From assembly GCA_003254885.1 (NCBI GenBank), contig QANT01004594.1, positions 61,456 through 125,455 of the forward strand: DNA of 64,000 bases. The letters run 5' to 3'. The notes under the pieces are model-generated. The model had not been told where the DNA came from and ran no database searches. It saw nothing but the letters and a program-made list of their open reading frames with translations. The stretch comes from Purshia tridentata (Eukaryota > Streptophyta > Magnoliopsida > Rosales > Rosaceae). Position numbers and translations under genes: made by a program. Shown here piece after piece: positions 10,202 through 22,191 of the stretch (positions are counted from its first letter, which is position 1; the number at the start of each line of letters is the position of its first letter).

Positions 10202-13200
10202 CTAATCAAAATTAGTAGGGATGTCTAAATCTGTGTCTGAAGGATTAGTGAGCTCAACCAGAGGCTCCTGCAGATACCAAAACTTCAGCATCAGATATTC
10301 TGGAATGACAGATCAACTGGGGCCAACATACACTTAAGGGTATGCTATCAAATTTGGAGCATATTTCTTTCCTTGAATGTCAAATAATTGCAGTATTTTG
10401 ACATTAGCACAGACCAGAACCTATCAATTTCCCTGCGCAGCATACCTGCTCATCATCATTGGCTGAGGAAACAATTCCTATTGGCAAAGTATTTGTAAGA
10501 TCTTCAGCAGCTTCATGCAAATCCTGTGGCATGGAATTATGTCACAACAGACACCTAGGGTTGATATGATTAAATAGAAGAACTGAGGATCTATTCTGTG
10601 AAGTTTTCTGGGTAGTTGCATTCTCAATATGCCACATATACAAGTATTGTTGACCAAACATTAAAAAAGAAATGACATTGACCTCTATAACCAACAGGAT
10701 GGATATTATAGTTATAACCTAAAACCAAAGAAGTATTCTGACTGAAAAATATCCATACTAGTCCAGTAATTTATAGTGGGTTAAATAGATAAACAACATA
10801 GTTATCTAACCCATGAAAGAGGGCCTGAAACTTAGTAGTCATTCTACATTTGCAAAATATTCCACCATACACTGATATCTAATAACTGAAGCATGCATTA
10901 GAAAAGTCCATTTTTGCATGCCCATGAAAATGGTTTGAACATTTGTACTCCAAGGATCAGCCTCTAAAATAGTAAAAGAAAGGGTAAAAAAATTATCTCG
11001 CATTTCAAGATCCCTTAAATCTGCATGAAGTTCAAGAGACTGAAGAATCAAATAATGTTATCTACCATCTCAAGTTTATCGACAAAAAACCAAATGCACC
11101 ACAGACTTCTATTACTAATGGACTGTACTTATACATGTTATAAAAACTGTGCTAGGTATGCAACATATACATTCGCTACTTAAAATAGTACTAAGACAAT
11201 CCTTTTAATAATATCACAATCTCAACCCAAAGTTCGTGCGAACATATCACCTAGAATTATGAATAATTCAGATTCCATTATGGCCTAGTAAAGCAAACCA
11301 GTGTGCTTTGGGAGCCAATAAACACAGTTAAGCAGGGGAAAAACTAGCACCATAAATGTAAACATACTTCCTCATCCGGGTTAACCGAAGCATCATTGGA
11401 TCCTTCAATAACTGCTTTAGAAAGATCTTCAGGAGTTCTCTGCATCCCCATGATTAATAGAAATATAACATAAGCTTAGCACTTCACTTGGGGGTAATAG
11501 TAATAGGGCAGAAAAAACATACATGCTCATCCTGGTTGCCGGAGAATTCGCCTTCAACAATTAAAGGCTTGACTTCGATTGGTGTTCCCTGCATATCTCA
11601 GCTTGGTCATTGTGCAGATCAATCATGCCAATGGTATCAACATGAAAATAGCAAAGCACAAATATTTGAGGGGTAAACAGAGTGGAACAAAAACATCTGA
11701 TGTGTTATGTGTATGATTTCCCAGCACATATAAAATCCAGCAATTAAAAGTCAAGTATCAAGCATGGCCATGAGAACACTAGGCCTTCCATATGTAAGAT
11801 CGCAGGACCAAGTATACAGATGTATTAGGAATCAAACCAAAAATGGAGACAACCCAAAAAAGGATGACTATTTTGAAAACAAAAAACAAAAAAAACGTCC
11901 CAGCCAACTCAGCATAAAGGATAAGCATGTAAAACATTTATTAACCACTTGAAAATGGATTTCACTTCTAAAATTGAAGAAATATGCAGTCTCTAGGCCA
12001 AATGTTGTACGTACAGGTTCTATATGGTCCATGGAAAGGTTCCTTCCTCCCTTGCTGAGATCTCTCAAGGTTCCCTGTACAACCAATAAACTGGTGAAGG
12101 GAAATGAAAAATTACTTAAGGAGACAGTAAGAAACGTTTGTGACTACAGCAATAAGAGAAAGAGAGACAGAGACACAGATTTTCATATTTACATAACAGA
12201 TAAGAGAACAAATTTCACCACCTTAATTAGGCAGTGAGAATCACCACACTATAATAAATCTGCCATGTGCCATGTAGAGTAATCAGAGTTAACAACAGTT
12301 AACTATTCAATTTAATATATTAAACTGATATTATGATGAGAGAAAACTGATTTAGGAAAAAAAACAAACAATAAAAAAAAAAAAAAAAACATCAGCTCCA
12401 CAATCTGATCTACAGGAACCCCACCCCTCCCCATTCTATCTTTCCGGAGGTCCCACCGGCGCTGGCAACCCCTGCTTGGACTCCAGCCAGTCACAACTTC
12501 CCCTGCTCTCTCTTTCTCTCTCATTTCTTTTCCTCAAGTGAATATTTGTGGGCCTTGTTCTATTGCATGAGTCCTAATGTTGGAGTGAATTTAAAGGGAA
12601 TGATTTGCTTCAAATGAGATGGAGGAAATCAAATTTGAACTGGATATGTTCTTTTTTTTCAATATAACCATGCAAGGTTGAGGGAGTGTTCACAGTTCAG
12701 ATTGCTTTTGTTAAAGAGAAAAATAAATGAGAGAGGAGGAAGAGAAAAAGAGAGGAGCAGGGGAGAGTGGTCACCAGCCGGAGTCCTGGCAGAAGTCTTC
12801 AGCGCCAGAGGAGAGGGTAGGGGTGGGGTTGCAAATCGGGTAGTGAGTGAACTGGTCAAGGTTTTTTATTATTATTATGTTTTTGTTTAATAGAACTTTT
12901 TGGGAGCTTAAATAAATTTTTTTTATTGTTTAATTATTTCTCTCTCATAGTTAGCTATAGTTAGTCTATAGAACATGTGGCCTGTGTAGAGGTAGATGGT
13001 GATCCAAATTTGCTCTCATCAGATAATTAAAATTTTTATCAGAAAAAAAAAGAGCAGAATAAACCAACCTTATTCGCCCACATAAGACCACATGCATTAC
13101 ACAAAGTTCTTGGACCAGCAGGCCCACGACGCATTGCCGGAGTATTATTTTCACCAACTCCACAGTGTTGACATCTCCGTAAACTGAAAAACAAACAGGA

Positions 13201-15094
13201 AAAGTGTTGAATACAACTACATTGCCAACTGGGACCTTCATCTAAATTTTACATCATCCAAGTGCTGTAAAAGGTAAAATCAGAATTAGCTACTCACACA
13301 GTTTCTGGTCGAGGAGTGCCATCTTGAAGGCAACTCTGTGTCGAATCCCAAGCAGAACCACCTGAATTTTCTTTTAACGATGCAAACTGTCCATTCTTAC
13401 GATGCATCCTAGCATAAATATAACAATAAAAACAACAACACATCATTAACACCATAGGACCAGGGAAGATGTAAATAATTATAGATTTTGGCACATTTGC
13501 ATGCACACATTATGCACACACTTTAAATATAAACATAAACATAAAAATAAACATCCATAAAAAAAATACATAAATATAAGTATATACATATTCTCTCAAC
13601 AATTTCAACTAGAGAGCTGCTGTTTCCTAGAGTTTTGTTTTGTTGTCCAGGATATATATTTAGTGTGCTTATTGTTTCTAGCGGCTGTAAGGAGGAGATT
13701 GTCTTAGCATAGTGGACTTCTTGTCCTCTGTTTTGTACGTGTCTTTTTTTATTTTTTATTGGAAACAAACTATTATTAATATGAACAAAATGGTACAGTA
13801 CAGTGGATAAGATATAACTAAACTTAAAATTGTCAATAGCACTAATTATAAGATAAAAGAAAGAAATAAAAAGAGAGAGAGAGAGAAAGAGAGAGAAATT
13901 TATCTTACCTCTGTGCAACCTCTTTGCGCACGGTGTACCTAATTTTCTTGTCAAAACATCTCTCCTTCCGTTTTTCACGGAACCTAACCAGGGAAGCTAT
14001 TCTTCGTGAAAGATTTGAACGCTTTGGGGTGTCACCAAAACCCTACAGATTGTGGAAGGCAACACATGAACATAAGCACATAAGATGCATTGAAATTGGT
14101 CTCATTAATGTCAACATATGCAGTACCCTTGTATTCTGATCATAAGACACTTCAACTGTAGGCATGCCAGTCGGTACATCACGTCCTCCCAGTAGCAAGA
14201 GCACCGCTTGCACCTGTTGTATAAAATCCAAAGTTCCGAGCCTTCTTTTAAAATAGGCATAACTCAAACTGGAAAACCCATTTTAACAGTAATTAAAACA
14301 GGTGGCAGTAAATGTAACGGTCAACGTACAGAGAACAGAAACCGATAAAAGATTAATTTGGCAACTAGTTGAAGGGATTGTCGTATTCGACTAGTTAGTT
14401 ATAAATTATAATGAAGCAAATAACGGAATAAAAGTTCATAAAAATCAAATCAAATCATTATTTCAAAAGATGTATAATTGCAGACCTAAAATTCAAGCTA
14501 TACTGTCCTGTCAATGAGTTTTGTCCCCATATTGGTCCAACATATTTGAACATTTGACAATATACTTGTACTCTCATTCCGAAATATGAGTTTAAAGTTT
14601 AAACACTGTCACATGGAAATCCATGAGTACATACATTATCATTTCTATATTTATTTCATACTATATTAGCAAATTGATAAAATTAAACAGCATAATTGTT
14701 CTAAAGGTCTTAATCTCAAAGAAAATTATTAATAAGTGAAAAAACCAAATCAAAACAAAATAGAATTTTATCATAAACAGCAGTAGTATGAGATTTTGGA
14801 GAGAGAGAGAGAGACCTTCTCAGGTGTAACAGCAGGGAAGACATAGACCTCGCCTTCAAAGGAGAGAGTGAGCTCACTAGTCCTGGACGCCATAACCCCA
14901 CCTCCACCCCCTCCTCCTCCTACTCCACGCTCCGCAACACTAACGGCCGAGTTCATTTGAACCTCTTCGACATCCTCCATACCATCATCACCACCATCTT
15001 CGTACTCACCCTCGTCGTCATCGAGCTGTATGGGACCCCTAACGTGCTCCTCAAACGGCCGAGCTTGCAGAGGCTGTGGATTCGCGGCCGCCAT
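10202..15094 (-). CDS. ZIM-type GATA transcription factor A (TIFY-CCT-GATA), GATA24/28-like
   Basis: Ten exons, in transcript order: 15094-14816, 14213-14127, 14042-13909, 13408-13298, 13183-13069, 12074-12015, 11588-11523, 11439-11368, 10523-10446, 10267-10202. They encode 355 residues ending IPTNFD. The N-terminus is acidic, with a nine-Gly run (59-66 region). A TIFY/ZIM domain spans about 73-108 (core [11 protein letters not shown]), a CCT domain about 136-177 ([20 protein letters not shown]), and a CX2CX20CX2C GATA finger C208-C235. These nuclear factors bind GATA elements; the ZML group in Arabidopsis is tied to light and cryptochrome responses. The tail after the finger comes from five small exons, four of them in frame (phase 0). 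ATG 15094 is the first in-frame ATG at the family start. It is a tandem neighbour of factor B. Confidence 0.93.
12330..12960. mobile_element. Fold-back (MITE-like) element in intron 5 of GATA gene A
   Basis: The C/T-rich arm at about 12420-12535 is an imperfect inverted copy of the G/A-rich arm at about 12712-12830. Shared blocks are GGCGCTG, GGACTCC, CCCCTGCTC and CTCTCTCATTT, read on opposite strands. Outer A/T-rich parts (poly-A near 12375, AATAAATTTTTTTT near 12911) also pair roughly. It lies in the 994-bp intron between exons 5 and 6. No coding capacity and no target duplication were fixed. Confidence 0.55.
13870..13898. repeat. GA-rich microsatellite beside an exon donor of GATA gene A
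   Basis: An interrupted (GA)n tract lies about 10 bases inside the intron from the exon 3 donor (exon end 13909). A second (GA)n tract at 14800-14813 directly touches the exon 1 donor (exon end 14816), so intron 1 begins GTCTCTCTCTC on the transcript strand. Confidence 0.85.
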
Positions 15095-15350
15095 CCAATT
15101 CAATTCAACCTTCAACCCCTAACCCGCTCACCAGCTTCTCCCCCAATTCAAAACCCTACCTGTTCCATCCGAGAGAAACCACCGCCTTCGTCGCACAGAG
15201 GGAAACAGTCCAATTTTGCTGCAGAAAAACCTAACCCTCAACCATATAACAAAAAGCTGAAGATGTAAATTTTGGAGCTTGGAGAAGAAGATGAAGAAGA
15301 TGAAGAAGAAGCTTCGAAACTCAAGAGAAACATAAAGCTGCACCAAAAAT
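15095..15350 (-). promoter_or_regulatory. 5' leader and proximal promoter of GATA gene A
   Basis: Upstream of ATG 15094 the transcript strand is rich in pyrimidine and CTT/TTC triplets (15280-15315), typical of a plant 5' UTR. No clear TATA box was placed. The in-frame extension upstream to 15115 has no ATG and is not coding. Confidence 0.4.
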
Positions 15351-17797
15351 AGCTAATATTTGCCGGGCGTGCCCCTGTGTTTCCTTTAGAGAGCCGCAAA
15401 TTGGAAATAAAATTTTTTGAAGCAAAATCAAAAAAGTTATGCTGGGTATTATTCAGTGCCGCGCAGGTGTACGGTGTGAGGTTTCGCGGGGTTTTGCGGG
15501 TAGTGTTGATTGGTCGGGTGGTGATGGTTCTGGGGCCCATGGCTCACATGCTTGTGTTTTGTGGAGGTGAAGGTGATTAATGATGTAACCGTGAGTGGGG
15601 CCCAGCAAGTTGGGTGGGTTTTGTGAGTGCAATCGAACGGCTGGTGGTAGTAGTGATTATAGGCGTGGGGTGGGAGATTATTATATATTATAGACTTATA
15701 GTGATTTGGATTTGGAAAGTGGTCTGAATTTTTTGGGAAAATTACTAAAATGGGACTAAGGTGTGTCCGTTTATGGAATCGACCAAACTCAATAGACTCA
15801 TAGTCATAGCCTGATAGGGTATGGAATATGGAGTCGGCCGGGTGCAGGTGGGCATTACCTATTAAGTGATAGCCATCTCATCCAAAATGGATAATGTCGT
15901 ACTTGCCACATTATATGGTTCTACACCTACTTTTAGCCAACTATGGATTGCTGTCTATTTCTGGAACAATATTTCTATTAAAAAATATGAATTATATGGG
16001 TGTAGTGTAAATCACCCAAGTGCAGCCGAATAGTATTTTTCATGCTCAAGCTCCAACAGTTATGTTCAAATTCAGCTCATTTTTCTAATGAACTAGAATA
16101 GACTGTGAGTTGTTTTAGAGCAACTTACAAGGTTTACAAGTTAAGTGTACCAACATTTGAACTTAACTCATTTTTCTAACAAGTTTAATATTTTGTTTAA
16201 CTTCAATTTGTTTTTTTTTACGAACTAAGTTCATATGAGCTTAACATGAGACAAACTCAAACTGCATATTTACAACCCTTAATCCAATTAATTTATCTTA
16301 TATGGATTTTTTTCTTTCATATGTGTTGTTTAGAGAACTACATTCACAGGATTTCGCATAAGACTTGTAGGAGTTCAATTAATTTTTTTTACGAGGAGAA
16401 TTCAACTTGATTTATTCCATTCCACTCATACCACTTGAATTAAGGTTGAAATCAATAACACGCCCTTTTATTTGGTCAACATAGCACTGCAAACTCAGCC
16501 AAATAAGTTAAACAAAAAGCAAAGCAAATGAAGCTAGAGAGAAGCAAAGTCAACAAATGATTTAAAATACAGAGAGACAAACATTCCCAAGATTGATTGT
16601 GAGGTCAGGTACAGTTTGGCAGTCAAAAAAGGCCAAATTATGACGAGGGTAGGTATTAGGTAAAGGTTTGCAATACCATTTTCCTAGGCAATCTAGGCTT
16701 CCTCTTTTACAAGCAAAGCCATACCATTGCGATATCATCACCATTGTTTTTAGAGAAACAAGTTCTGGCCAAGAGTGATCAACGTTAATCTTTGTATTTT
16801 AGCCCGAAATTACATGTGGTTTTTGTGTAATTTTATTATTGTAGTTTACTAATTGTTTCAATTGTAGTCAAATTATCTAATTTGTTTATTTTGTTATACT
16901 TAAAAAATCTAATTCATTCACATCCCTCTTATACTTTTTATGCGTTCATTTTATCGAAAAATGAAATTTGTTAAGGTAATTGGACTTTTTTGATTTAAAA
17001 AATTTAAGAAATTAAGCAATTAAAATAATTAGTAAACTATAGAATCAAAATGGAGACAATATTAAGCCCTAACTAGAATAATATGTTTTGTGCAACTATA
17101 TCACTATTCTTTCATTAACCGATGAATTATTCCAGTATAGGCGTATAGCAGTTACACTCCCCACATCACAATGCTTGTTAACTTGCTTAAGGTGCAATAA
17201 TTTATAAACTTGAAAATTTTAAAATAAATTTTTTAGACTAAAGCGATACTTGTGATATTATTCGTGGACTATAGCTATAATTAAGTCTAAGTAAAAGCAC
17301 CACTGTTTCTTAATTTATTTTCTGGAATAAAAATAGAAATGTGTCAAATTCTTGTTCTCTATAATGCCATGCTCCGGAGACATAGTATTAAAATAGGTCA
17401 AATTCTTACAGTTATCTCATGCAATCACGTCGCCACAAACGTATTTCAGATTTTCATTTTTCTCAAGGAAGAGGGCAGCTAAAAACAGATAAAATAATCA
17501 TGTGAGAGGCTATTAAATATTAATGAATAGCGAATTCAATAATATACAAGATTATATGGTAAGATGGCTTAAGTTTTGTAAATACGTTATATATAGATCC
17601 TCGGCAGGTAGTTTCAAACACAGTACCAAACTCCAAAAACACAAAATTCAGAAAAGGAAAAAGAAAAAATAGATGACTTCTTGTATTGATCAAGGCACTA
17701 TTATAGCTGTACATTAGATCAGACAAACCAAATGAAAATTACGACAAAACCTACTTGAATGATTCCAAAGACAACTTTGGCCTTTTAATGAAACAAC
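15351..17797. other. Spacer between the two GATA genes
   Basis: No gene is seen. The part nearest gene A (15400-15660) is relatively GC-rich and probably promoter. The rest is A/T-rich, includes one fold-back element (16799-17085), and ends in the 3' flank of gene B. Open frames here are short and show no recognisable family. Confidence 0.45.
16799..17085. mobile_element. Small fold-back MITE-like element
   Basis: The left end (TTAGCCCGAAATTACATGTG, then GTAGTTTACTAATTGTTTCA) is matched in inverted form by the right end: the reverse strand of 17020-17085 reads TTAGGGCTTAATATTGTCTC, then ATAGTTTACTAATTATTTTA. The arms are imperfect, about 80 bp each, and the element has no ORF. Confidence 0.55.
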
Positions 17798-20672
17798 CTA
17801 GTGTTCAGCAACTAAAGCTTTGTTATCGCCATTAGAGAAGGGAACAATACTGTTGTGTGTATGGATGGCAGTTCCGGTGTCCAATTCATTCGCTTCAGCT
17901 TCAACCTATTTAAAATGCATGGAAAAATGGGCACAACACAAAACGTTATCACTGTCGGGATAATGAAAATATAATTGTGGACATAACAATGTGAAGCTGC
18001 CTCAAGTATGTACTCAGTCTCAGAGATATGAACACACCTGTTCAGCTGCAGTCACCGAATGGTCCTGGGTTCTCTTCGAAATTTCCCTCAAAGTCCCCTG
18101 AAAAATTTTGATGTCAATTGTGTGAAATACTGAAATCTCTGCTAGAGAAATAGTAGGTGCACATTATGTCCCTAAAAGAAGATTTACAAGTAGTGCCCGA
18201 AGAATGCATGAAGTAATGTATTCAACTGAAAACCTGAGTCTAGCAATTTAAGGTCAAGCAAACATCCAAATCTTGAAGTCGGGAGATAAAATGTAATGTA
18301 ATGTTTAATTAATAACTCTGAGAATTTCAGGCAAATGAAAGTTATTAATTCACACAACTACAAATCCACGTACAGCTAATGGTGTTAACTTCTAACTATT
18401 GAATCATTCTCTTCCACATATCTATGCTATCACCCATACTCCTCTCTCCCAACATATATTTATTCATGAATTATTTTCAATCAACCATTCAGACTTCTAA
18501 AGCAATGTCAGTAATTCATGAGAGCACGGACAAAATTAATAATTAACAATAATTATTTTGGGTGGGTGATCAAGTAGGATTGAGACCACAATTACTATAC
18601 ATTATAATCAGTCACAAAAATCATATCTTTGTACAAAAGAAATAAAGTAATCAATTCATAAGAGATACAGACCCTGTTTGCCCAAAAAAGCCCACAAGCA
18701 TTGCAAAGAGACCTTGGACCAGATGGCCCACGCCGCATCATTGGTGTGGACTTTGAACTTATTCCACAATGCGTGCATCTGGACAGGCACACAAAAGATG
18801 CAAATCAGAAAAGATCCACGAAGTGTAATTTGTAAAGGTAAAACACAAAAGATACAAGTATGATACAACAAAATATAATACAGCCTCAAAAAAAAAAAAA
18901 TTATAGTAAAGGAGTCCAAAGAAAAAATAAAACAAAATATCATCCATTAAACTTTTACAGTTATTTGTTTCTTATTAACATAGAACTCTATAGTATTGCA
19001 TAAACTCACGAGGTTTCTGCATGGTCATCCTGCCCTGACTCCTGGCCAGTACCCCAGCTATAATCTCCATCTGACTTTTTGGAAGAGGTAAATTGCCCCT
19101 TATTGCGCTGCATCCTGATGTAGATATATATATACAAGAATCAAGCATGGAAAGTAAAAACGAACCAAAATGGTAAAGCTAGAAGAATAATAGCAACAAA
19201 ATAATAAATCACTATAGAAGAATACTCATCATATCATGCTTCCTTCCTTGGACCAATTAAGTACATAAAGGTGATATACACTCGGTATATATTTTTATAA
19301 ACTAGCCAAGTTGTAATCTGAGAAATGAGTACAAGCCATGCTAAACTAATTCTTAATCCCAAATGATTTGGCTTGGCTACATGACTTTGCCTTGACATTT
19401 AAACTAAGAAGCATGGACGGCAGGAGGACAACAGTGTCAAGTGCCTAACAGTTTCTTCTTTTCAGCTCACATTACCTTGTCGTCAAAATAAGCTAAGTTA
19501 ATCATGTTCTTCAAATAATTGATCCCATACAAGTTCTAAGAATGATATTTTATCTACTGCAAAAATGTGGAAGGTTTAAACATCAGTTGAATTACATGTA
19601 TGATATTAAAGCATGTGCTGAGTCAACAATTTGAGCAACAAAAATTGTGGATAGTTTAAACATCACTGAATTAAGTCAACAATTTAAGCAGAAGCATACT
19701 ATATTGACCACATCACCTGAGTGCAACTTCTTGACGGACACTGTATCTAACTTTTTTATCAAAGCATCGTTCTTTTCTCTTTTGACGAAACCTACTTAAT
19801 GATGCTGCTCTGTGAGGCTGACTACATCGTATGGGGTAGTCTGCTGCAGCCTACATACATGAAAAACACAATCATTGGTATATTCAAATATGATGTGAAA
19901 GCTTTCCAGTCTTTTCAGTCTAAGTAGATACCCTCTGATTCTGAGATGCCATCTCCGCACCTTGTGTTCCAGCATTTAATTCACAACCCCCCAACAGTAA
20001 TAGGACTGCTTGAACCTTCAAATGCCATTAAAATGCAAACTGTTAGTAATCATTGTACATTCAAATGTCTCAAAAAAAGACCCTCGTTCTCATTTGGTTT
20101 CCAAGAACCTTACCGGACAAAAAAAAAAGAGAGAAATTTAACTTATTACTTGCATGATGTTTTGATTTCCACAAAGAGCAAATACAAGACCTTATCGAGG
20201 TCAATCAAGCAATAGTTTTGGTCTAATCCAATTATATAAACTTTCAAACTCTTCAAAATTACAAAACTAAATTTCCATCCGTCATCCACATCAACTTAGA
20301 AACCAAACAGAACATTATCAAAAGCGCTATTAATTCACCAATCAAATACTGATAAAGTTCGAACCTAACCTTCTCAGCCGTAACAGCGTCGAAAACAAAG
20401 ACTTGGCCACGAAACGAGAGCGTGAGCTGACTGGAGCCGTCGAAAGGCTGAATGGCCAATTCGGAGCCACCAGAGCCGCCCTGAACATAGACAGCGTCGG
20501 ATGTCATATCCTCGGCGACAACACCGCCTCCACCGTCGTCGAGAGCGTGCGGTTCGTAGTGAATGTGGGCGTTGTCGATGGAGTCGGCGACGCCGGCAGC
20601 ATCATCTTCGTCGCCGGCGGGGATCTGGTTGGGCATGGTGGTCATGGGGGGATGGGGGTGTTGTCCGTACAT
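17798..20672 (-). CDS. ZIM-type GATA transcription factor B (TIFY-CCT-GATA)
   Basis: Seven exons, in transcript order: 20672-20370, 20015-19932, 19850-19717, 19114-19010, 18778-18673, 18097-18038, 17905-17798. They encode 299 residues. The TIFY/ZIM domain spans about 82-115 ([11 protein letters not shown], then [10 protein letters not shown]), the CCT domain about 143-185 ([20 protein letters not shown]), and the CX2CX20CX2C GATA finger C210-C237. The first six exons match factor A in order and intron phase, so the two genes share ancestry. The C-terminal part differs: B has one final exon ([18 protein letters not shown] onward) where A has four. At 299 residues it is close to Arabidopsis GATA24/28 length. 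The expected role is nuclear DNA binding at GATA motifs. The start is ATG 20672. Confidence 0.93.
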
Positions 20673-20880
20673 TGGAGACGGTTGACGAATCGGACCACCG
20701 ATGGTAGTTGAAGCATTACAGAGGGGAATCGATCAGTGTATTGAAACCCTAACCCTAACCCTAAAACCCCGAATCATAAAAGATTAAAAAAGGAGAGTTT
20801 TGAGTTTTGGGGAATATATATAATAGTATAATACGGTGTTGGTGTTAGTGAAGAAGAGAAGAGAATGATAATTGGTGAGT
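20673..20880 (-). promoter_or_regulatory. 5' leader/promoter of GATA gene B with telo-box repeats
   Basis: At 20744-20763 the plus strand reads AAACCCTAACCCTAACCCTA, nearly three plant telomere-like units, about 75-90 bases upstream of the start codon. Such telo-boxes are known cis-elements in plant promoters, often together with growth-related genes. A possible TATA-like AT stretch lies at 20815-20830. Confidence 0.55.
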
Positions 20881-20982
20881 AAAGAGCAGGAGTCAGGGGG
20901 TGAGTTTTCGTTCTTTCCTGTTTATCTTCTCTTCCCTTTTATAAATTTATAAATGAATTAATTGTAATTTGTAATTACTTTC

Positions 20983-21013
20983 TTTTAGAGAGAGAGAGAG
21001 AGAGAGAGAGAGA
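20983..21013. repeat. (AG)n microsatellite
   Basis: About 14 uninterrupted AG dinucleotides lie some 310 bp upstream of the GATA gene B start codon. Confidence 0.95.
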
Positions 21014-21515
21014 ACAGGAGAGTGAAGGACAGCTCGGAGGTCACAAGGATATGGCCCATTGGCCCGTACCGGTATGGGTAAAGAACAAGGACAAGTTACC
21101 CGGTTTAATGTCCATAACTACGAGGAATGCCCAGTTAAAAGTTTTTCCATTCTGTGTCAGGAAGTTTAATATAAATTAACGTGAATCACACATAAATTAA
21201 TAAAATTCGCAAATTTACAAATTCATCAATGCATTAATCTATAATTTTATTTTGGTTACCATTAAACAAAAAAATTAAAAAATAAATTATAATAATTAAA
21301 ATTCTGAAGCTTGCTAGTTTATTTGAGATTCAAAAAACAGGAAAAAAAAACATTAATCATGTACAAATCTACAATGTGTGTCACATCATTAAATTCAATT
21401 AATTTATCATAATCAAATAAAACAAAGTTAGAAAGTGAGAGAGAAACAATTAAATTTTTTTAATTTATTAGTTTGTAATTTATTATTATTTTATTATTTA
21501 CGTGACATTCACATA

Positions 21516-21739
21516 ACATTCATGTCATTAAAAAAATTTAATTAGTAGAATTAGATCAACATTTAAAGGAAAAATAAATAAAATTACTAATCTCGCATAG
21601 TTTTATATAATATGTGAATACACTTAAACATTCATGTCATTAAAAAAATTTAATTAATAGAATTAGATCAACATTTAAAGGAAAAATAAATAAAATTACT
21701 AATGTTGCATAGTTTTATATAATATGTGAATACACTTGT
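21516..21739. repeat. Tandem duplication, two copies of about 112 bp
   Basis: Copies 21516-21627 and 21628-21739 share ACATTCATGTCATTAAAAAA at the start and TATGTGAATACACTT at the end. Differences include TTAGTAGA versus TTAATAGA and TCTCGCAT versus TGTTGCAT. It lies in the A/T-rich spacer between GATA gene B and the UGT. Confidence 0.9.
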
Positions 21740-22191
21740 GATTTTTTTAATTTAAACAACAACTTTAAAGTATTTTTATAGCTTAATGAGCTAATTTGTA
21801 ATTAAGCCTATTATAAAACATTTGTTTATAATTTTTTATTATTTTATTTTCAAGAAGCATTCACGTCAAAAAAACTCAGTTAATAAAGTTACGTCACCGT
21901 TTAACGGACAAATGGGCTTGTAAATTTTTCAATTTAAAAAACAACCTAAAATTATCTATAATTTGATGGATTAATTCGTAATTTAGTATATTATTTTGTG
22001 GTACGTATCCGAGGTGATGGCAAAAATTTATTTACGTCATCCCCTCGTAGTCTATCAGCTTGTTTATCTAGTCATAGAAACTTGCATTCATGATTCAACG
22101 CTGCCGTCTATTTATAACGATTCATGGAAACGATAACATGAATAAATAAATAATTCATCTCTTCCTTCTCTTTCCTCACCCCCTCTCATCA

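Larger units (their letters stand above)
20881..22191. other. Spacer between GATA gene B and the UGT gene (divergent promoters)
   Basis: Apart from the microsatellite and the 112-bp duplication, this is A/T-rich DNA with no gene. The last 100 bases should hold the UGT core promoter: TATTTATAAC at about 22110-22119 is a good TATA-box candidate, roughly 75-80 bp before the ATG, and a C/T-rich leader follows (TCTTCCTTCTCTTTCC). Confidence 0.5.

Noticed and set aside
13523-13978. 151-codon minus-strand frame between GATA gene A exons
   Set aside because: It spans intron 3 and part of an exon in the wrong frame, is low complexity (TCT/TTT repeats), and has no family match.
15238-15580. Open frames on both strands upstream of GATA gene A (100 and 67 codons)
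   Set aside because: They are Ser-repeat or unmatched frames in promoter DNA, with no family and no consistent start context.
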